Assembly (NCBI GenBank): GCA_028554755.1
Contig: JAPTOF010000010.1
Coordinates: 10,390,001 to 10,454,000 of the forward strand
Reading direction: 5' to 3'
From: Cordia subcordata
Taxonomy: Eukaryota > Streptophyta > Magnoliopsida > Boraginales > Cordiaceae
Length of the DNA: 64,000 bases
The notes below the pieces were generated by a model. It did not search any database, was not told where the DNA came from, and saw only the letters and a list, made by a program, of their open reading frames with translations. A program made the translations under genes and the position numbers. Shown here in pieces: positions 1 to 11,120 of the stretch; the stretch's first letter is position 1; every line of letters begins with the position of its first letter.

Positions 1-1560
1 ACATATAGTACTTTTCCCTTTTCAAGATGGTGCAGATTTAATCCAAAGACCAAAAGATCTCCTATAGAGCAACCTTATAATCTGGCAAGAACAGAATCAT
101 ACTATCCTTTTCTGAGTATCTAGCATAAACGCCAATAAGCATTTTTGCTCCTCATACTGATATGTTATTCTCCCTCTAGTCCAAAAGGATAAACCAAGGA
201 ATAACACATCTTTAACCTTTGGTTCCATCTATCAAGGACACTGAACAATTAGCTAGAATATTACAAATATGAAACTTACCTCAAACCAAGTTTGTGCCAT
301 AACCACATTTCTCGTAATGTCCCATGTGTTGCCTTGAACGGTACCAAATTAATGATGTAGACTGTCATCTTAAGATTACACTCCCACTGAGACAAAGGTA
401 ATGATATAAAGATATCATAAACTTTTCCATGTCTATGAATATTCAATTTCTCCATTCATCTATACCATTTTCCCTGTGAGGAAATATCTTGATATAGATT
501 ACTAAGTCACATTCTATAACTTACAAGGTACTTTCTGAGCTCCCACGTAAGGTATATTCCATTTTGATTAAGATCAAAGAGGCCCTGATGTATTCATCAA
601 ATTTCTGCTCAACCTTAGTCTCAAACCATTAAAAACTTGTGTAGCATCAGATGAACACATCTGTATTCTTGAGCAATCTCTAGTCAAAACTTGTACTTCA
701 CAACCTTATGAACTAATTAGCTCATAAAACCTTATACATTAATGTGAACCAATTTCTAACACTTCTGTACTCTTTGTCATCTAGAGAAAAGGGACCTTTA
801 CAAGTCATCTTTCCTCATAAACAAGACTATTAGATGTTATATCTTCGAGATCTAGTAAGCTATGAAGCCCACACTCAACTAACTTCTTATCATGCTCCTT
901 AATAAGATGTCTCTTAGACAAGATCAGAAGTTATGTCTTCGAGATTTAATAAGCTGCAAAGCTCAAACTCGACAAACCTCTTATCAAGCCTAAGACATAA
1001 TGTCTTATGCATGAGTGTGTCTAAAGTGTTATCAGTTGCAGAAATTGTCCTTTGAGGATCAAATTTGCTTTACGTCATGTAGTGATAGTATAACAGGATA
1101 TTATTAAACTATTATCTATTCCACCGAATGACAAATATTTCTATATCTATTGATATTGAAACTAGAATAGAAAATAAAATGTCCACGAAGTCTAGAACAA
1201 AGTTCTTTCGCATGTTCAGAGTATTAATATAAATATCCAAACACTATGTAACTCCTACTACATAAGCCCATACTTTTGCCTTGCTGTGCACTTTGAAAGT
1301 AACGTGTCCTTACGTCTTATCCACGTCTATTGAAACCTTTGCTAAAAATAGCAGTTATGGTTACTGGCTTAAGGTCTACTTACAAGCAGGACCAACTACC
1401 ATAAGGGTTTCACCGTGAGAAGTGAAGCTTATATCTTTCTCGTGCTTGGCTAGGTATACGAGACAATGCATCCTCTAGTGCTCTTATAGACTGCATTAGA
1501 AACGTTTCCCTTTGGGCTTGTCATCTACTACCTTCTTTCTTTCCTTTCAAGACTGGCATC
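1..1560 (-). pseudogene. pol: Copia-1 zinc knuckle and pol remnants (protease/integrase region), heavily decayed
   Basis: Downstream of gag on the minus strand, a stretch around 1440-1520 keeps the spacing of a copia CCHC knuckle followed by YLAKHEKD, with stops in place of several residues. Around 780-1000 the translation KKLVECGLHSLLDLEDIT, followed by CKGPFSLDDKEYRS, resembles the integrase zinc-binding region of copia (typically KKLV-GLL-SLDLE ... GKMTKGPFS). Part of this block is present twice, 94 bp apart. Protease and reverse transcriptase motifs are not recognisable. Positions 1-780 are assigned by context only. Confidence 0.55.
836..990. repeat. Partial tandem duplication within the Copia-1 integrase remnant
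   Basis: Positions 836-896 and 930-990 are two diverged copies of about 61 bp, 94 bp apart, sharing TCTTCGAGAT and AATAAGCT/AGTAAGCT blocks. In minus-strand translation both encode a LVE/FVE ... SLL(D/N)LEDIT block. This suggests a duplication inside the integrase zinc-binding coding sequence. Confidence 0.6.
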
Positions 1561-1675
1561 TTGCTATTGCTCAACACTATCTACTTGCCCCTTTCAATGT
1601 TCCAATTGTTTTCCTTATCACTAGACTGAACAGTACCAGAAGGTTCAAACTTTATGAATAGAAACTTGGGCCTCT

Positions 1676-2262
1676 TTATTGAATGATGGACTCTACTTCT
1701 TGAAGCTCCTTCAATAAATCAGGAAGGTCCAAGTTCAACTTGCTTGACTCAAAAGTCAGCTTGAACTTCTCAAAGGATTCAGGTAGCGTCTCGAGTATCA
1801 TTTCAACTTGAGTTAGAATGTTAATCTAAGCATCTAAGATCTCAGCAATACTGAAGCTATCTATCAACCTGAGCATATGCTTTATGACAGATTCCCTTTT
1901 TGCCATCCTAGAATTCATGATCTCCCTTATAGCAGCTTGTCTAACCAGCCTACTAATGTCTTTGAACATCTCAAACAATAAGGTCATGATTTCCGCTGCA
2001 GTCCCTATACCCTTATGTTGTATCAGCAGACCGTCGGATAAAGAAGTTAATATATAGCTTTTGGCCATAGCATCTGCTCTCCTTCAACTCTACTTAAATT
2101 CTTGCTGGGTACTAGTAGAACTGATTCCTATCTATGGATAGGACTAGGTAAGGACAACCTTGTACCTATTCTCACTGAGTACTTTGTCCAAGTTTCTCTT
2201 CCAGTAAACATAGTTTGGGCCGGTCAACTTATTCTTGTAAAGAATAACCACCAAACAATTGG
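1676..2262 (-). pseudogene. gag: Copia-1 gag (UBN2-type), decayed
   Basis: The minus-strand translation starts with a copia gag N-terminus (NKLTGPNYVYWKRNLDKVL, near 2262-2170). It resumes at 2068 with a UBN2-like domain (MAKSYILTSLSDGLL ... MFKDISRLVRQAAIREIMN) and ends with a block containing VEMILETLPESFEKFKLTF. Gag packages the element's RNA in cytoplasmic virus-like particles. The frame is interrupted by stops between 2069 and 2146 and by a TAG near 1825. The domain order and minus-strand direction agree with the LTR and primer-binding site. Confidence 0.8.
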
Positions 2263-2289
2263 AGGAACTACAAAACATAATATTGGATA

Positions 2290-4256
2290 CATATATAATG
2301 ATATTGCAAATAAATGAGTAAAACAATAATGCAAGTATAATATGTATGCAATAGTGGAAAACAAAATACATCAAGCCTTTTTACATTATTTGCCAGTTAG
2401 TAGATAAACCCTTAAACTATTATGATGTAACAGTGTCCCAACCCTATCAACTTGAACTTTATGGATGGCATGGCCGAACAAATGAATAGTTGAGTTAGGC
2501 TTTGGCAATTTGGATAATGTTTATCTAGATAGATGCTGTCTAACGATATTCAATCACTGTTTCATTTGGCCTCTCAAATCGCCTTGAGGCCTCCATTGAT
2601 GGGGTGGCTGAACCTATGATTTGAGTTGTGTGTATTTAACCACTCTTTAGTGTTCATTCTCTGTTGTGTTCTAGATTTAAGCCTTCCTGTGGGGTAATAA
2701 CTCCCACCCACATACCATGAGATAGTCTATAATGATGAACTCCATTGATGGGATGGCTAAACCTTATCAATGCCCTTATGAATGTACACGTTAAGTCTAC
2801 CTTAGTAAAGTTAGGTAATTGTGACACTCTCCGATAGGAAGGTCAATACCACTTACGCTTAAAGTGAACCGGACGTGGAAAGCCATGGGGTTTCCAATCC
2901 CCTCTGTCACTTAATATTTTGACTTTAAGAGTTTTTGTCTATTTATCTTGGTCCATAAGTTTTAGATCTAAACAATACTTATGAATAAAAAAAACCCAGA
3001 ATATTCTTGAGTTGAGTCTTCTGAAAGGGTAGCCACTCTTGTTAACATCCCGTAAGGTGATTTTTAATGAAGAACTCCACCGATGGAATGGCTGAATTCA
3101 CTAACACCTTTTATGCTTTAAGATTCAACTTTGTGTTTCTAAAATATTTCATAGTAGTCAAATAGATTTGACCTAGTCTTAGGCTTTCAATAAACCCATA
3201 GGTTCGCAACTTGACATCCTCTATTAGCTATTGTATTTTGACTTTAGCTCTAAACACCTCTTTGAATAAAAAAATTCTCTTTGTGTTACTAAGTCACAAC
3301 TATAACAAATAGAGAGTCAAACCTAAATTTGGATTACGAAATCCTTAGGTTCGTGCTCTTGAGTTATCTAGATAAGTCCATTGGTTAATTAGTATCGCAA
3401 ACAACTAATATTCCTAACCAATTTCATGCATCACTCTTTAGCGTCTCTAATTATGGAATAATTAGCCTAAGCAATCTCGAGGGACTTATCACACTCAAGT
3501 CAAACAAGATCCAAGGGTTAGCTAATTTTAAACCCTACTTGGGAGGACATGTTGCAATGTGATCACATTGCAATAATCCATACATACAATCAAACATGTA
3601 AATAAATATCGCAAAATTAAACATCCATAGTATAAAAAATGGTCCCTAATTGATGGCTCCATGTAAAAACTGAACTAGGCCCAAAGCCTAATGCAAATTG
3701 GCTGCCAAAACACTGCGTACTGCTACTACTGGCTGATGCTGAAAAAACCCTGGGGGTCGACCGGTATCTCTAGAAAACAAATTCTCGTAATGACTGATGG
3801 TATTGGTCGACCCTACGGTGAGTTCCAAGTATTACCGGCTGATGCTTCTAATCGACTAGTAGGGTCAACCAGTTTTTCCAAAAACCTTGAAACTTTTGCA
3901 TAACAGCTCTAAATGGCTCCAATACAATTTTACAAGGAATTACAAGGCAATAAACACTTATACAAGCTTCATCTATGAAAGAAACTAATACAAATGGCCC
4001 TAAAATATAAGCCAATTTATATGCCGATGCTTCTCTCAACTTGAAGCTACATCAGTTCTTCCTATGTAAGCAATTAAATCATGCATACGAACCATCAATT
4101 AGGACCAAAAATTAAACACAAGCTGCAGCCACAAAGGTTGGCCCGTAATACATATACCACAGAAACACAGAAATCTTGCCACGCACATGATTATTACACG
4201 TTCTATTGATCCATTATGCAATTTTAAATCATAACCATGCGTATAACGGTACCTAA
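2290..4256 (-). other. Copia-1 untranslated leader with dispersed motif repeats
   Basis: About 2 kb lie between the primer-binding site and gag, with no convincing coding frame. A motif resembling CTCCATTGATGGGATGGCTG recurs near 2590, 2740 and 3072. A GGTCGACC-like motif recurs near 3756, 3812 and 3860, the last one mutated. These look like old internal duplications of the leader. No function can be assigned. Confidence 0.6.
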
Positions 4257-4268
4257 GCTCTAATACCA
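4257..4268 (-). other. Copia-1 primer-binding site (initiator Met tRNA)
   Basis: On the minus strand the sequence TGGTATTAGAGC follows the LTR end CA after a two-base AG linker. It differs at one base from TGGTATCAGAGC, the usual plant copia site complementary to the 3' end of initiator methionine tRNA. It fixes both the LTR boundary and the direction of the element. Confidence 0.85.
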
Positions 4269-4270
4269 CT

Positions 4271-6039
4271 TGTTGGATCTAGATGCTATTCCCATAGCTA
4301 GTTATTATTCCGGATTTTAAAAATCAAAATCATATTAACAACAATGGGAGCGAAAACATAGCATAAATGAAGTCTATTGTACCCATGGGCATCATATTCA
4401 AGTAAAACACAAGAGTAAAGTCAAGACTTGTTACACTTGTAGCGTGACTTGGATGCAAAAATGGCTTCTTCACATAATACCCATCTTATATTAGCCTCAT
4501 AATGGTCTTTTCCATTATTTTCAAAGCTCTATTGCTAGGAAACAATTTGCAATATAATGGGCAAGCAATATTTAAGGCTAAATTGAGGTTATGGAATTTA
4601 GTGTGTGATCTTAGTGCTAGTGTATGAAATTTCTTGCACATACCTACTAAGAAATATCTCACTCACTTGTATGGGTTATGCCTATCTAGTACTATTTATA
4701 GTACTAGGCAACCCTTATAAGGATAAGGTTTCTAGAATGTTATGTTTCACCATAATATCCCTTCTTAGTCCTTTTAAAAATGGAATATTCCCTAGGGATA
4801 GGCTATCCCAAATATTCCACCTCACACACTAAACATCTTTCATGTGGGCCTCGCTTATCTAATCAAGATATCCATGACTTATATTAAAAAGACCCGGATA
4901 ATTAATCCCTTCCTAATTCTAAACTCAAATCTTAATTAAGCAATCCACATAATTAATTTACCTCAATTAATGTATTCAACAGAGTAATGGCTAGTGAAGA
5001 AACCAAAAAACATAATTACCCTTGGTTCCTAAAATGACCAAAATGCCCTCGCCATCTTTTAAGTGACACTAAGGCCATTTTGACCTCAGTCTATTTCTAC
5101 CAGAAGACCAAAATCGCACTTTAAGGATAATTACTAGCTAAGCAGAAGCTCGTCACTAGCTTTGGTGACCTCTGTCTTTGACCAACCGAGTGAAATGAAT
5201 AAAATGCTCCTCTATGTATACCCGTAGTCAAGGCCAATCCTTACAAGTGCCATCACCTCCAAGACTACATCTGGAACCTCAGAATCTTTAGTCTCATATA
5301 ATGGTCATCCACTAGTCATGGATCTCTTGATCTAGAGAGTGACCCACAGGCTAACTATCTGATATATCCCGGAAGGGCAATATCACTAGTACTAGATTTT
5401 TGGTGATCAAGTGGACAAATCTAAGGACGGCACACAAACTCTGCTATTGCATATGCATGTCTTGATTGATTAGAACACAACACCAAACGTACGAGGTAGA
5501 CAATCATATTACTCAAGAACGCTCCTCATGGTACATCAAAGTGCTGCACCACCACTTCATCAGTTCATCCACACATGCTCAAGATTAAGAGCATTGGTCA
5601 CTAGGAAGTAGTGAGTATCTTGTCTTTTATATGTGTCGATATAGTTTGCAAAAAACATATTCATGATGGCCCTGTCCAGTGCGTGATACACGCACTAAGA
5701 GCATAGTTCAGAAAACCATCCAGTGACCTAGGTAGATCACCTTTTCAAGGAAACTTACCCACTGTAGTCTTATCCTGGTAGAGTGCCCAACACTACCATC
5801 TAGCTATGAGCCAATTTATGATATCAGTAAACCTAGACTTAGACCTATTATACATCTAGCCTCACTGTGTACCCAAGTTGTTGGTCTATATTATTGGACC
5901 TTCATACTTTGCACCATTGCACAAATGGAGAGCATATGGTGTGCAAAACTCAATCATATGAACAATATCATGAGCGAATTATGTCTACTGTCTAGTAATC
6001 ACCTTGTGCTTATGGTATGTAAGGCATACAATCCTAACA
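4271..6039 (-). repeat. Copia-1 5' LTR
   Basis: This 1769-bp LTR is bounded by TG...CA when read on the minus strand. Its ends form a short imperfect inverted repeat (TGTTAGGAT / ATCCAACA). The inner end is set by the adjoining primer-binding site two bases away. It is long for a copia LTR. The second LTR is not in the window, so the outer boundary rests on the TG and the inverted repeat only. Confidence 0.75.
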
Positions 6040-6201
6040 TGAACTAGTCACTGGCACCCCCTATCTTTCTTCCCCAAAACCTCCGTACCCTTACCCCCTA
6101 GAATCCTATGCCATAAAAACTAAACTGTCGCAAACCAAGCCTTCATATCCTTCAACCTCTCACGATCATCCTTGAGACACCTTTTTTGTTCTTCCTTCTA
6201 C

Positions 6202-6262
6202 ATGTGTTTGTGTTTGTGTGCGTGGGTATATATATGTGTATGTGTGTGTATGTGTGTGTGTG
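6202..6262. repeat. GT-rich microsatellite
   Basis: Imperfect (TG)n interrupted by TATATA and single-base changes. The flanks from 6045 to 6480 contain no recognisable gene. Confidence 0.85.
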
Positions 6263-6492
6263 TGTCTAGCTTATAGATCTAGGTTTTATATTTTGATTTT
6301 GGTGTATGGAGATTGTAGACTTAGGTATTTTGGTGTTTGGAGATTGTCTTAGGGTTTTTCTATTTTTGATTTTTTTTTAATTATTGTTGTTTTTGGTTGT
6401 TAATAGGGATCGGGCTACGCCCTACTTTAGCCCGATCCAGCTTGACTGGAATTACTTAAATATGGTTACCAATGTAATCGTCCTGGCCTCAG

Positions 6493-6768
6493 ATGTCATC
6501 CTGATCTCCTAGGCATTATCTTGATTAAGAAGTAAGCGCCATCTTGATCAGAAAGACGTCGTATCTTGATCACAGGGCGACGTCGTATCCTGATCATAGT
6601 AGGCCGTTGCATCCCAATCACAATAGGTCATCGTATCCCAATCATAGGAGGACATGGCATCCCTATCACAAGGCGACGTTGCATCCTCATCGCAGTAGGC
6701 CGACGCATCCTTATCACAGGAAGACGTCGCATCTCGATCACTGGAGGAAGCCGCATCCCGACCATGAG
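6493..6768. repeat. 24-bp minisatellite
   Basis: From 6561 to 6752 there are eight units of exactly 24 bp with no indel, of the form GCATCCNGATCACAGNAGGNCGTC. They are followed by a partial unit to 6768 and preceded by two or three diverged 23-25 bp units from 6493. Because the period is a multiple of three, several frames stay open: a plus-strand Pro/His/Ile-rich frame and a minus-strand eight-residue Asp-rich repeat. The fixed period despite base divergence is notable but does not prove translation. Confidence 0.9.
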
Positions 6769-6913
6769 GTGTCTTCCTGAAGCCCGAGACCCGATGAACT
6801 CTCTCCCAATGAGCTCTCTTCACATGCCAGTTATAAAGATATCTCTCAGGTCCACCTGTCCTAAAGAACGTGCTATAGATATCCCCAGAGCACAACAAAG
6901 AGGGGTAATCCAT
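6548..6913 (-). CDS. Hypothetical ORF overlapping the minisatellite (doubtful)
   Basis: This is a 121-codon minus-strand frame. The N-terminal 48 residues are non-repetitive (MDYPSLLCSGDIYSTFFRTG ... VHRVSGFRKTP). The remainder is an eight-residue repeat of the type SSCDKDAT made by the 24-bp minisatellite. I do not recognise the non-repetitive part. It could be a real exon, a fragment of an LTR element, or a chance frame, since a 24-bp tandem repeat keeps frames open on both strands. Confidence 0.2.
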   Translation of the reverse strand: MDYPSLLCSGDIYSTFFRTGGPERYLYNWHVKRAHWERVHRVSGFRKTPHGRDAASSSDRDATSSCDKDASAYCDEDATSPCDRDAMSSYDWDTMTYCDWDATAYYDQDTTSPCDQDTTSF

Positions 6914-6970
6914 TCTACCTGAAAAAGAGGCTCAAAATATAGAAGCCTTTCCCTATCTCCTCTCTCTTTC

Positions 6971-7076
6971 TTTAATATATACTTCCAGTAAATACTTACT
7001 GACTTAACTTCTCTCTCTCTCTCTCTCTCTCTCTTTTATATATACTTCCAGTAAATACTTACTGACTTGACCGTTG
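6971..7076 (+). repeat. Direct repeat flanking a (CT)n tract, possible LTR-element leader
   Basis: A block of about 38 bp containing ACTTCCAGTAAATACTTACT occurs at 6974-7010 and again at 7037-7075, separated by a (CT)n tract at about 7010-7034. The second copy continues into GACTTGACCGTTGGAAGGGGC. That phrase is common near the junctions of certain plant gypsy or non-autonomous LTR elements. No boundaries can be defined here. Confidence 0.45.
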
Positions 7077-7476
7077 GAAGGGGCTAACACCGAACCTCTA
7101 GCAGCATGTAGCCTTATGTTGCAGGTCTCTTGTCACGGAGTTGTCGCATTGCCAGAGAAGAAGATCCAACAAGACTTTATCTCATTCTTTGCAAGATTAG
7201 TTGTTTTTTCAATACTATTCTTTTCCTAGAATTATGTTTTTTTTTGGATATACGTTCTGGTTTGGGTAGTTACTGGGTTAGGGTGGGGATGAATTTTTCA
7301 AAATTTCAACTCGAGTTTGAGACGTTTCAGTACCCTTAGGTTTAGGACGTTCTGGGTTTGAGATTTTAATTTAATTTTTAACTGGGTTTAGGATGGGATT
7401 TAGAATTGGAATAGTATTCAGGTACCAGTTTGGGATTGCTTCATGGGCAAGGTACCCGTCCTATTGTCATCCCTAT

Positions 7477-7496
7477 CAATTGATCATGATCAATTG
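7477..7496. repeat. 20-bp perfect palindrome
   Basis: CAATTGATCATGATCAATTG is its own reverse complement over all 20 bases. It lies in non-coding DNA between the CT-rich repeat and the gag-like remnant. It could be a chance palindrome, a hairpin, or a relic of an insertion. Confidence 0.7.
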
Positions 7497-7574
7497 TTTT
7501 AGAAAGCAATAGGTGGACTAGTAAAAGGTTGAGTATATGGGTTAGGACCACGAGCATTTGGATTGACTTGTGGG

Positions 7575-7765
7575 ATAGCTTTCGAAAGAAGATATAGATG
7601 CTGTATTATCTCGAGCGATGGAGCAATTAAGGCAGCAATTGGCATAGCAGGAGCAAGCAATGTTGCAGCAGGCTCAGATGATACAAGAGATGCAATGACA
7701 GATTGCCTTATTAACAAAATTGATTAATAGGAATGCACCTAACCACCAACGCAATGAAGGAGATG
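7575..7765 (+). pseudogene. Weak gag-like remnant of an LTR element
   Basis: The plus-strand frame gives an acidic and glutamine-rich stretch (DVDAVLSRAMEQLRQQLA, a stop, then QEQAMLQQAQMIQEM and NRNAPNHQRNEGDEKAHR). This resembles the variable N-terminal part of some plant Ty3/gypsy gag proteins. There is no zinc knuckle or protease. The call rests on composition and on the LTR-element-like sequence upstream (6971-7120). Confidence 0.3.
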
Positions 7766-7934
7766 AGAAAGCACATAGGACTTTGGACAATTATTTTTTA
7801 ATGAATACTTTCTATATATCAATTCTAATTTTTAATCAAAATAAGTTTCATATGTTTATTTTGGTCATTTTAATATCATTCTCGCATGCCTAAATTAATA
7901 TATATAATTGTAGGAATTTGATCTAATATATAGG

Positions 7935-8569
7935 TGATTACCAATGGAATTACCTACAGAACGTACCATTGGAATTACCTAAAGAAAGTATTGTTGAAAT
8001 TACCTACGGAAAATACCGTTAGAACTACCTATGGAAAGCTCCATTTGAACTGCTTACGAAAAGTACCGTTTGAATTACTTTTGGTAATAAGTACTATTAG
8101 AATTACCAATGGAATTACCTACGAAAAGTACTATTATAATTACTTTGGGGAAGTACCGCTAGAATTACTTACTGAATTACCTACAAAAAGTACCCTTGGA
8201 ATTACCTACAGAATGTCAGTCAATTACTTGCGTAATTTACCATCGGATATTGGTTGCATTTACCTATGAACTTTATCAGCGAATCATTGGTCGCGTTTAG
8301 TTATGGAATTTTCCAACAGTATATTGGTAGCATTTATCAACAAAAATTGGCAACAAAACTTTCGGTACGAACTGTTCCATAGCAAAGTACCAACTGATTT
8401 ACCTACGGATGTTCTATAGGTATCACCAACAAAGAGCCCACAGAATTTAGTTTACCTACGAGACCTTTTCCTATGGAATGTTTTCGTGGAAAATTCATAA
8501 GCTGGCCCTATTTTCCTGCAAATTCCCAACGAAAACCTCCCGTAGAAAAAGACAAATTTTCTTGTAGTG
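7935..8569. mobile_element. CACTA (En/Spm) element terminus with subterminal repeats
   Basis: Positions 8553-8569, read on the minus strand, are CACTACAAGAAAATTTG, the conserved terminal motif of plant CACTA elements. Inside it, from 7935, lies a dense array of diverged subterminal units resembling GGAATTACCTACGGAAAGTAC. These are the type of sites a CACTA transposase binds. The base triplet after the end is TTT (possible 3-bp duplication). I found no matching second terminus to the left, so this is a fragment or a decayed non-autonomous element. Confidence 0.75.
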
Positions 8570-8903
8570 TTTTGCGGGATAATCATAATGACAAAAAATA
8601 GTGTTTTAACTAATCAAACAAAGCCTTCCTAATAGAAAGTTCGTAATGCAATATATGAAGTGGTGAAGTTGGGACCCTAAAGTCAATGAGGGCTCCCATT
8701 TGTGCATAATTTGTTACATAAATTTTAAAAGAGTAATCATGAAAATATACAACTAATATCAATATAGTAATAATATTTTGACATACAAAGAAGAGATATA
8801 CAAATGACTAAATCATTATAAATTAAAAAATACCTTTCATAATTGTCGTTAATGTGATTTCATATTTTTAAATTATTGAATAATTAGCTCATTATCGATG
8901 TTG

Positions 8904-8961
8904 TTTTATATATATATATATGCATGTATGTATGTATCTATACATACATACATATATATAA
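8904..8961. repeat. AT-rich inverted repeat (hairpin)
   Basis: TATATATATATGCATGTATG is followed by a near-perfect reverse complement around a short centre (TATCTA). It could extrude as a hairpin. This is probably a microsatellite-derived palindrome rather than a defined element, because no target duplication is visible. Confidence 0.6.
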
Positions 8962-9829
8962 GTGATAACATGAAATTTTTAGAGCGTAACTAAGAGATAC
9001 TAGTAGAACTTTTATGCTGATTGCAGTTCAAGGTTGTTTGAACAATTTAGTATACTATTTTGAATATTCATTGCATTAGATATAGAAAAACAATTATTTT
9101 GCAAAAACGTTTTTTTTTTTTTTTGAGAAATCTATCCATCACATTAATGTCTTATTCAACAAAAAAAAAATTACGAAAATGCTAGTGGAGTCCAACCACC
9201 AACTGATATAACCTATGTACAGCAGAACATCCTCGATACATGAAAATATCTCAGAAACTATGACCTAATTTACAAGGAAAAACAAATAGCAAATTAAAAT
9301 TACAATTTAAATTAAAATAAAAATTCCAGTCATAATACATAAATTAAAATATTGATCTATATATAGAAGTTATCAATTTCTAGTTGACTAAATTATAGAA
9401 ACCATAAGGTAATTATTATCTTGAAGAAATAAATGATGAAATAAAAAAGAAGTTATAAATATTATCAATTGACTTAAATTACACAAATTATGAGTAAAAT
9501 ACAAAATCAAAAATCATTAACTGACTTCAGTCTCGTGTGCTGTGAAGCGGAAGGACACAAAATAGGTAGTTTTGAAAAGGAATGGTGAAAGGCAATGGGA
9601 AAAAAAGGCAAAGCAGGAAGGGAAACTAAATTAGCAGAAATTAGAATTTCGCTTTGGAAAAATATGCTAAGACCAAACTAGGGTGTGATAGTAGTAGGCA
9701 ATATAGGAGTAACTTTTAATTTAAGATACTTTTGTTTAATTTTAATATGGTATCTTAAAAAAAAGTTGAGCGTGTGCCTTGAAATTACACCTGGCTCCGC
9801 TGGTGAGTGCATGGTAATGCAATACTTGC

Positions 9830-9915
9830 ATAGTTGCATTGATTTTTTCAGGTTGCATGGCCCAAAACCCAATAAATTATTGACGTTGCATTTCATGGTA
9901 ATGTTATATTTCCAA
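9830..9915 (+). repeat. Copy 1 of a dispersed repeat shared with 41618-41705
   Basis: Both copies contain GCATTGAT, TTTTCAGGTT, CCCAAAACCCAATA and GGTAATGT in the same order and spacing. No coding content or ends are visible. It may belong to an old non-autonomous element. Confidence 0.55.
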
Positions 9916-10099
9916 CTGGCTAGTACCGGAACCCAAGTGATGCACAGTCCCTTTGATTATTAAATTTTATAATTATCAATAATATACATTATATTTTATA
10001 TTGATTAGTTAATTTTATATAAAATGATACATTTGTTTGTTTTTAAATAAGCTATTATAATTATGCATACCATTGAGTAACAAATTAGTCAAAGAATTA

Positions 10100-10490
10100 G
10101 GGTAAGATGCACGTTATCTTCTTGTGGTTTGTCTTATTAATTGGCTATACTCTTATGTTTTGAAACTACTACATTATCCCCTTGTGTTTTCATTACACCC
10201 TTATGTTTTTTTTTAAATTAACTTATTGTGCATAAGCATCTTTTTTTGCATCTATGAGCTTAAGCACTTGTTGTATATCATATATCTTTACAAAAATACT
10301 CTTACTTTTAACTAAAAACTGTTAGATAATAATAAGAAAAAAAGAAGTGGTTGTTCGACCTTTTAAAAAAGTATAATGAGGTAATGTGATAAATTTAAAA
10401 ATATATGAGACTAATAAGCTAAATAGATAAATCATAAAAGGGTAATTAACGAATTACACAAATTACAAAAGGATAACGAACATTTTATCC
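10100..10490. mobile_element. Small TIR element, diverged member of the GGGTAAA family
   Basis: The left end GGGTAAGATGCACGTTATC and the inverted right end (GGATAAAATGTTCGTTATC) form TIRs that extend about 30 bp. The design is the same as in the elements at 43454 and 46909. There is no coding frame. The flanking 9-mers AAAGAATTA and AAAAATATA match only partly, so the target duplication is uncertain. Sequence 10491-10857 to the right shows nothing recognisable. Confidence 0.5.
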
Positions 10491-10952
10491 AAAAATATAT
10501 TGTTACCTGGTTTACACGTGGCATAGCATATACGTGAAAAGTTGTACAACACTTTTGACAGATAAAGCAAATGCTTTTTCTCTTCTTTGTAATAAATAAA
10601 AAGAAAAATTACTGTATGATCAACATGTGACGTCCGGAAAATATTTACAAAACGTGACAGGTAACGCAATCCCATGCAATTTGAAAGAAAGCAAGTTAGT
10701 GAGAGATAATTGCTTTGGTACATTGTATAGGTTTGTTCAGTCAAATTATTGAAATTTCGTACAGCAATCTATCGCGCTTTAATTTGATTCATCATTTTAA
10801 TTTCTGAAAAGCGAAAGTTAATTCTTCCTCTTCCTTTTTTCTTTAAAATCTGCGAAAGCAAATATTGGGATTCTTTTTTTTTACCCAAAAATTAAAATGT
10901 TAAATAAAATTAACCCCATTTGTAAATGTTGTTGAAAAATAACCCAATTTGG

Positions 10953-11120
10953 TAGGGGTGAGCATTCGGTTATTAACCGAACCGAATAGACCAAACCGAA
11001 CCGAACCGAAGTTTTTTTTTAAATCCTAAAAATCGAACCGAACCGAACCGAATTGCTGGAAAACCGAAAAAACCAAAATCAAAATACATTTTGGCCTATT
11101 CGGTTCGGTTCGGTTCGGTG
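10953..11120. repeat. hAT left subterminal CGGTT/AACCG array
   Basis: Clusters of AACCGAACCGAACCGAA and, inverted, TTCGGTTCGGTTCGGT lie directly inside the left TIR. They form a partial hairpin and a matching cluster sits at the other end (15380-15536). Subterminal arrays of short motifs like these serve as transposase-binding sites in hAT elements. Confidence 0.85.

Larger units (their letters stand above)
1..6039 (-). mobile_element. Copia-1: Ty1/copia retrotransposon, truncated by the left window edge
   Basis: Read on the minus strand, the parts come in the canonical order: a 5' LTR starting TGTTAGGAT and ending ATCCAACA, a methionine-tRNA-type primer-binding site, a leader of about 2 kb, a gag gene of the UBN2 type, a decayed zinc knuckle and integrase zinc-binding sequence. 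The rest of pol and the 3' LTR lie beyond position 1. The reading frames are broken by many stops, so the element is dead. The 5 bases beyond the 5' LTR (TGAAC, 6040-6044) would be the target duplication, but the partner is outside the window. Confidence 0.85.
8573..10099. other. AT-rich intergenic stretch without recognisable gene
   Basis: No supported coding frame. It contains an AT-rich foldback at about 8904-8961 built on GCATGTATGTATGTAT and its inverted copy, poly-T at 9108-9124, and a segment at 9830-9915 that resembles 41618-41705. The rest is low-complexity A+T sequence. Confidence 0.6.

Noticed and set aside
6561..6752. Possible CRISPR-like array
   Set aside because: The 24-bp units are directly adjacent with no spacers and the window is plant nuclear DNA. 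It is a minisatellite.
6544..6922. Plus-strand ORFs across the 24-bp minisatellite
   Set aside because: Their entire length is the repeat translated in other frames. No independent coding evidence.
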